Source of the DNA: Jiella pacifica
GTDB taxonomy: Bacteria; Pseudomonadota; Alphaproteobacteria; Rhizobiales; Rhizobiaceae
Length of the DNA: 64,000 bases
Reading direction: 5' to 3'
NCBI RefSeq assembly: GCF_010500815.1
Contig: NZ_JAAAMG010000001.1
Span: 538,259 to 602,258, forward strand
The position numbers were made by a program, and so were the translations under genes. A model generated the notes under the pieces. The model worked only from the letters and a program-made list of their open reading frames with translations, was not told the DNA's origin and searched no databases. Positions within the stretch are counted from its first letter, which is position 1; the number at the start of each line of letters is the position of its first letter. Shown piece after piece: positions 59,930-64,000 of this stretch.

Positions 59930-60807
59930 TCGGCGACTGCCCGCTGCAGGCCCTCGGCGACGAGATTGACACCCACGACGAGAGAGGCCGTCGCGACGGT
60001 GGCGGGCACGACGGTCCACCAGAAACCACCGACGAGGACGCCATAGTTCTCGGCGATCGCAAGGCCCCAGTCGGGCGAGGGCGGCTGGACGCCGAAGCCG
60101 AGAAATGACAGCGAGGCGATGGTGAAGATCGCATAGCCGAGCCGCACCGTCGCCTCGACGATGATCGGCGGCCAGATGTTCGGCAGGATTTCCACGAACA
60201 TGATGTGCAGCGCGCCTTCGCCTCTCACGGCCGCGGCCGGCACATAGTCGAGATGGCGCTCGGAGAGGACGGCGGCGCGCACCGTGCGGGCCACGAGCGG
60301 GGTGAAGACGAGGCCGACGACGACGATGACCGTCGGTGTCGACGGGCCGAGGGCGACGAGCACCATCAAGGCGACGATGATCAGCGGCAGCGACAGCAGC
60401 ACCTCGATGAGCCGGCCGACGATCGCGTCCACCCAGCCGCCGAAATATCCCATGACGAGGCCGACCGCCGTGCCGACGGTGGTGCCGAGGAGTGTGGCGA
60501 GGGGGGCGATGGTCAGGATGTCCCTGGCGCCGACGAGAACGCGGGAGAAGACGTCGCGGCCGATCTGGTCGGTGCCGAACCAGTGCTCGGCCGACGGCGG
60601 CGCCAAGGTGTTGAGGAGGTCGTCGGCCAGCGGATCATAGGGCACGAAGTACGGCGCGAAGGCGGCGCAGAAGGCCCAGAAGAGAACGATGACCGCGCCG
60701 ACGAGGAAGGCCGGGCTGCGCAACAGGACGCCGAGCGTCGTCCGCTCCTTCTTCGGCGCGGGAGCCGGCTCGGCTTCGGCTGCGGTCGTCTCTGCCGTTG
60801 CGCTCAT
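59926..60807 (-). CDS. ABC transporter permease, DppC type
   Basis: A 293-residue inner-membrane permease with an N-terminal Glu/Ala tail, five or six membrane segments and the ABC-transporter EAA loop (A-V-R-G-E-G-A-L-H-I-M-F-V-E-I-L-P-N). Overlaps both neighbours (ATGA). Part of the SBP-DppB-DppC-DppDF operon. Confidence 0.92.
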   Translation of the reverse strand: MSATAETTAAEAEPAPAPKKERTTLGVLLRSPAFLVGAVIVLFWAFCAAFAPYFVPYDPLADDLLNTLAPPSAEHWFGTDQIGRDVFSRVLVGARDILTIAPLATLLGTTVGTAVGLVMGYFGGWVDAIVGRLIEVLLSLPLIIVALMVLVALGPSTPTVIVVVGLVFTPLVARTVRAAVLSERHLDYVPAAAVRGEGALHIMFVEILPNIWPPIIVEATVRLGYAIFTIASLSFLGFGVQPPSPDWGLAIAENYGVLVGGFWWTVVPATVATASLVVGVNLVAEGLQRAVAE

Positions 60808-61769
60808 CGGCCGAGCTCCGCGCGCAGGCGGGGATTGAGCATGACGGTGATGCAGTCGGCGATCAGCGTCGCCACGATGAAGAAGGCGCCGATCGTCAGA
60901 ATGCCGGCCTGGAGCATGGCGAAATCCTTGGCCTTGGCGGCGGAAAGGACGAGATTGCCGATTCCCTGGTAGCGGAACAGCGTCTCGACCACGACGAGGC
61001 CGCCGAGCGCATAGCCGGTCTGGGCGGCGATGACGGTGATGGTCGGAACGAGGGCGTTGCGAAGCACGTGCCGGGTCAGCACCGTGCGCCAGGGCAGGCC
61101 CTTGAGGATGGCGGTGCGGGTGTAGTCGGAAGACAGCGCCTCAATCGTGCCGGCTCGCGCCATCCGGGCAATGTAGCCGAAGAGGACGATGACCAGCGGC
61201 AGAGCGGGCAGGATCAGATGTTGGAGCTGGGTGAGCGGGCCGGCGCCGGTCGGCCAGCTGGCCGAAAGCGGCAGCCATCTGAGGATCACCGCGAAGACCA
61301 GGATCAGCGCGATCGCCGAGACGAACTCCGGAATGACCGTCAGCGACAGGCTGGTCACCGAAAGGATCCGGTCGATCGGCTTGCCGGCGTTCAGCGCCGC
61401 GATCACCCCCGCTCCGACGCCGAGGGGGACGACGATCAGGAAAATCACGCCGACGAGCTTCAGCGATTTGAGCAGCGCATCGCCGACGAAGGGCGCGACG
61501 GGAGCCCGGTAGGCATAGGACTGGCCGAGATCGCCCTGCAGCATGCCGCCGACCCAGGAGAAATACACCTCCACCGGCGGCCGGTCGGCGCCGAGCTCCT
61601 TGTTGAGCGCGGCAACCGCCCGTGCATCGGCGAGTGGCCCGAGGACGGCCCGCCCGGGATCGCCCGGCAGGACCTGCGCGCCGAGGAACACCACGACGCT
61701 GACCAGCCACAAGGTGAGGAGGCTGAGCCCCAGCCGGCGCAGCAGGAAGCGCCCGAACGGCGATCCCAC
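60804..61769 (-). CDS. ABC transporter permease, DppB type
   Basis: A 321-residue permease: FGRFLLRRLGLSLLTLWLVS opening, GDPGRAVLG, then TAILKGLPWRTVLTRHVLRNALVP as EAA-type loop and G-G-L-V-V-V-E-T-L-F. The GTG at 61769 lies six bases after the binding-protein stop. Longer upstream frames run antisense through the binding protein and are not used. Confidence 0.9.
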   Translation of the reverse strand: MGSPFGRFLLRRLGLSLLTLWLVSVVVFLGAQVLPGDPGRAVLGPLADARAVAALNKELGADRPPVEVYFSWVGGMLQGDLGQSYAYRAPVAPFVGDALLKSLKLVGVIFLIVVPLGVGAGVIAALNAGKPIDRILSVTSLSLTVIPEFVSAIALILVFAVILRWLPLSASWPTGAGPLTQLQHLILPALPLVIVLFGYIARMARAGTIEALSSDYTRTAILKGLPWRTVLTRHVLRNALVPTITVIAAQTGYALGGLVVVETLFRYQGIGNLVLSAAKAKDFAMLQAGILTIGAFFIVATLIADCITVMLNPRLRAELGR

Positions 61770-61774
61770 GACCG

Positions 61775-63436
61775 TCAGCCGACGGTCGCGTTCTGCAGGA
61801 AGAGCTGACCCATCGCCGTCGGCTGGACGCCGGCGACGTTCGGCGCCGTCGCCGTCAGCCAGTTGTAGAAATACGGGAAGATGATCGGCGTCTCGTCGAG
61901 CAGCAGGCGCTGGATCTTGCCGGCGGCGTCCTTCTGCGCGTCGAGATCGAGGGCGGCGACGTAGGTCTCGACCAGCTTGTCGTATTCGGCGTTCTGGAAG
62001 TTGGCGGAATTCCAGGTGCCGTCGCTCTTCAAGGGTGCGGTGAGGAAGACGTTCGGGATGCCGCGATGGCCGTAGTCGGTCATGCCGAATTCGGAATCCA
62101 GCCAATCCGACTTGCCGGGAACCGCGCTGCCGTAATAGGCGCCCGGATCCTCGATCTTCAGATTGACGTTGATGCCGATCTCCGCGGCGGCATTCTTGAT
62201 CAGGCTGGCCAGCGCCGGCAGCTCCTGGATCGACATGGTGGTGAAGGTCGTATCGAAGCCTGAGGTGCCGGCCTCGGCCATCAGCTGCTTGGCCTTCTCG
62301 ATGTTCTTCGCCCGCTGCTCGACCGTCGGGTCGGTGGAGGGGAAGACCGGCGCGAAGGGCGAATCATTGCCGATGTCGGCCATGCCGCGGAACAGGCCCT
62401 GGATCAGCCGCGGACGATCCAGCGTCAGCGCCATCGCCTGGCGCACCCGCTTGTCGGCGAAGGGGCCGGACTGGGTCTTCATGTGGATCTGGCGATGGGC
62501 GTTCGAGCGCAGCTCGAGGATCTTCACCGCCGGATTGTTGAACAGGCTCTGCGAGCCCTGCACGGTCACCTGCTGGACCACGTCGACCTGGCCGCCGAGC
62601 AGCGCCAGCACCTGCGGCTGCTGGTCGGCGTAAAAGCTCATCTCGACCCGGTCGAGCTTCGGCTCGCCGCCCCAGTAGTCGGGATTCTTGACGAAGGTCG
62701 CGCCCACTTTCGGCGTATAGCGCTCGAGCTTGAACGGCCCGGTGGCGTTCATCTCCGCCTCGAAATTGCCGCTGTAGTCGGCCGGAAGGATGATGGCGTT
62801 GTAGTTGTCGGAGGAGAGGTAATAGGGGAAGTTGCCGTTCGGCGCGTCGAGATGGAAAGCCACCGTCAGGTCGTCGACCTTCTTCGTGCCGCCCTTCGAC
62901 AGGACGCCCTTGAAGGCCGAAAGCGCGTTGGAGCCGTTCTGCGGGTCGGCGAGGCGTTCGATCGAGGCGACGACGTCGTCCGCCGTCATGGTGCGGCCGT
63001 CGTGGAACTTGACGCCCTCGCGCAGCTTGAAAGTCCAGACGGTGCCGTCCTCGTTGGGCGACCACTCGGTGGCCAGCATCGGCTGCAGGACGAGGTCCGG
63101 CCCGTCCATCACCAGGAAGTCGCCGACCTGCTGCAGGACGAGGAGGCCGTACTGATCGGCCACCGTCACCGGGTCGATGATGCCGGAGGGGGCAATCAGG
63201 GCGATGCGGATGGTGCCGCCGGGAGTGCCGGACTGGGCGAGGGCGCTGCCGATCGTCGACAGGCCGGCGGTCTTCATCGCCGCCACCATGAGCGCCATCG
63301 AAAGGCCGACGCGGCTACCGTGGCGCAGGAACGACCGGCGATCCAGCCGGCCGGCCAGGAGTTCGTCGATGACGTGGTTCTGAACGTCCGTGCGGCCAAA
63401 CCGCAGAGCCGCAAGATTGCTGATGGCGCGGAACAT
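61775..63436 (-). CDS. ABC transporter substrate-binding protein, Tat-exported, peptide/opine type
   Basis: A 553-residue SBP_bac_5 family protein (dipeptide, nickel, opine type). The N-terminus has a twin-arginine-like signal (DRRSFLRHGSRVGLSMALM), cut near the first 55 residues. The mature protein shows LREGVKFHDGRTMTADDVV and V-R-Q-A-M-A-L-T-L-D. First gene of the transporter operon, convergent with the enzyme genes. ATG 63436 has GGGGGA nine bases upstream; the frame can extend to a TTG at 63469. Ligand unknown, probably the substrate of the adjacent oxidases. Confidence 0.9.
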   Translation of the reverse strand: MFRAISNLAALRFGRTDVQNHVIDELLAGRLDRRSFLRHGSRVGLSMALMVAAMKTAGLSTIGSALAQSGTPGGTIRIALIAPSGIIDPVTVADQYGLLVLQQVGDFLVMDGPDLVLQPMLATEWSPNEDGTVWTFKLREGVKFHDGRTMTADDVVASIERLADPQNGSNALSAFKGVLSKGGTKKVDDLTVAFHLDAPNGNFPYYLSSDNYNAIILPADYSGNFEAEMNATGPFKLERYTPKVGATFVKNPDYWGGEPKLDRVEMSFYADQQPQVLALLGGQVDVVQQVTVQGSQSLFNNPAVKILELRSNAHRQIHMKTQSGPFADKRVRQAMALTLDRPRLIQGLFRGMADIGNDSPFAPVFPSTDPTVEQRAKNIEKAKQLMAEAGTSGFDTTFTTMSIQELPALASLIKNAAAEIGINVNLKIEDPGAYYGSAVPGKSDWLDSEFGMTDYGHRGIPNVFLTAPLKSDGTWNSANFQNAEYDKLVETYVAALDLDAQKDAAGKIQRLLLDETPIIFPYFYNWLTATAPNVAGVQPTAMGQLFLQNATVG

Positions 63437-63625
63437 GACACCGATCCCCCGGGTGTTGATGAAACTCAAACTGCCTGTTGAATGGACTCAAGCAATTTTT
63501 GAGCAAAAGGGAAAGGGCCTGTGATCGCGAAGCCGCGCGATCTCATTGATGAGCGATCGTCGGCAGGAGACCGGGCCTGTGGAACATCTGCGGGGCGTCC
63601 ACAGCTCGAAGCGACCAACCACCAA

Positions 63626-63666
63626 GAAAACGAAGAAGCCCCGCCATTTCTGGCGAGGCTTCTTCG
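63626..63666 (-). terminator. terminator of the initiator tRNA
   Basis: A 10-bp stem (63631-63640 with 63657-63666) with four more inner base pairs; on the minus strand it runs into TTTT. It lies just after the tRNA 3' fragment and is the original tRNA terminator. Confidence 0.8.
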
Positions 63667-63673
63667 AACCGGA

Positions 63674-63724
63674 TGGTTGCGGGGAGAGGATTTGAACCTC
63701 TGACCTTCAGGTTATGAGCCTGCG
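63674..63724 (-). other. 3' fragment of initiator tRNA-fMet (attachment-site scar)
   Basis: On the minus strand the sequence runs CAGGCTCATAACCTG (anticodon stem-loop with CAT), then the T arm AGAGG-TTCAAAT-CCTCT and CCCCGCA-ACCA. This is the 3' half of an alphaproteobacterial initiator tRNA with encoded CCA. The 5' half (D arm and first acceptor strand) is absent: unrelated sequence follows. It therefore marks an att junction where an element entered a tRNA-fMet gene; the intact copy should lie to the right. Confidence 0.82.
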
Positions 63725-63768
63725 TATTTCGGCTCTCATGGCCCTACTCTTCAGGCCTTTCAAGTCTA

Positions 63769-63789
63769 CATGTGCCATACATGTGCCAT
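63769..63789. repeat. tandem CATGTGCCAT repeats near the att junction
   Basis: Two copies of CATGTGCCAT 11 bases apart (63769-63778 and 63780-63789), about 45 bp from the tRNA scar. They may be arm-type sites for the recombinase; this is inferred from position only. Confidence 0.5.
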
Positions 63790-63794
63790 GTAAA

Positions 63795-63872
63795 TCATAG
63801 CAGACCGGTTGCGATGCGATCCATCGCCATCCGGTGGTCGTCCGATTTGAATAGATGGCCGTAGCGATCCAT
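63795..63872 (-). pseudogene. C-terminal remnant of a tyrosine recombinase (integrase)
   Basis: The last 25 codons of a phage-type integrase read on the minus strand: MDRYGHLFKSDDHRMAMDRI and then A-T-G-L-L-stop. The Y-G-H-L-F with following acidic residues is the catalytic tyrosine region at the protein's end. The expected upstream helix-turn segments are replaced by the IS transposase end at 63873 onward, so the gene is broken. It abuts the tRNA att scar, as integrases often do. This is a strong motif match though short. Confidence 0.72.
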
Positions 63873-63880
63873 CTGTCCAC

Positions 63881-64000
63881 TTAAGCTTCTTGACTGACGA
63901 ATGACATGACGGTTTCGACTGGCCTACGGCCCATGTTGCGGTAGCCGAGGTGCGGGCGTTCGGTGTTGTAGTGGACGAGCCAGGCGTCGAGATCGGCCTG
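63881..64000 (-). CDS. IS481/IS3-type transposase, 3' end (partial)
   Basis: Forty codons at the window edge, minus strand, open to the right: Q-A-D-L-D-A-W-L-V-H-Y-N-T-E-R-P-H-L-G-Y, then R-N-M-G-R-R-P-V-E-T and a TAA at 63881-63883. H-Y-N-x-x-R-P-H and P-V-E-T are the end of the integrase-core domain shared by IS481 and IS3-type transposases. TGTCC at about 63874 may be the element's terminal inverted repeat. It appears to have entered the integrase gene. Confidence 0.8.
   Translation of the reverse strand, partial: QADLDAWLVHYNTERPHLGYRNMGRRPVETVMSFVSQEA

Overview
The window looks like chromosomal DNA of a GC-rich alphaproteobacterium, most likely Hyphomicrobiales (Rhizobiales); an Aurantimonadaceae-like host is only a guess from gene order. 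Supporting signs are the purL-bolA-grxD and purC-purS-purQ blocks, the ddl-ftsQ-ftsA-ftsZ-lpxC-bamD-recN-ligA division/envelope/repair block, a perfect CtrA-type box with a GANTC site ahead of ddl, EcfG-like (general stress) promoters, and a SulP-type anion transporter. About 60 genes are supported. Most longer antisense ORFs are GC-rich shadows of real genes.

Layout. 0.4-11 kb: iron-sulfur handling (grxD, bolA) with a membrane acyltransferase between them; purine synthesis (purL, purQ, purS, purC); a two-gene sensor unit (MetOD1-like protein plus HWE/HisKA_2 kinase); two small lipoproteins. 11.3 kb: tRNA-Cys. 11.5-12.8 kb: compact SulP transporter. 13.3-27.2 kb: cell-wall, division, lipid A, outer-membrane assembly and repair genes, all on +, with an FAD monooxygenase and a stress flavin-reductase-like protein between recN and ligA. 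27.4-47.7 kb: mixed housekeeping and accessory genes: YbjN protein, AzlCD, cytochrome b561, VWA protein, a small lower-GC two-gene unit, rplM-rpsI, thioesterase, crotonase, diguanylate cyclase, DUF4142, DUF2231 plus PQQ-type sugar dehydrogenase, Gfo/Idh/MocA, O-acetylhomoserine sulfhydrylase, cupin, P450, a 23-residue repeat protein, an FNT channel and an isolated ftsB.

47.7-63.5 kb: an apparent catabolic island. A LysR regulator is divergent from a tightly packed set: Rieske oxygenase (betaine-demethylase type), a Cys/Met-metabolism PLP enzyme, and an alpha/beta pair of sarcosine/opine-oxidase-like flavoproteins. A monomeric sarcosine-oxidase-like enzyme, a membrane desaturase and a PhnD-like protein without a signal peptide follow. 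A convergent peptide/opine-type ABC transporter (Tat-exported binding protein, two permeases, fused double ATPase) closes the island. Together these suggest uptake and stepwise N-demethylation/oxidation of an N-methylated, possibly sulfur-containing, amino-acid derivative; the substrate is inferred, not shown.

63.6-64 kb: the chromosome ends at a 3' half of an initiator tRNA (with its terminator), which acts as an att scar. To its right lie the C-terminal end of a tyrosine recombinase, apparently cut by an IS481/IS3-type insertion, and the 3' end of the transposase. This is the left boundary of an integrated element that continues beyond the window.
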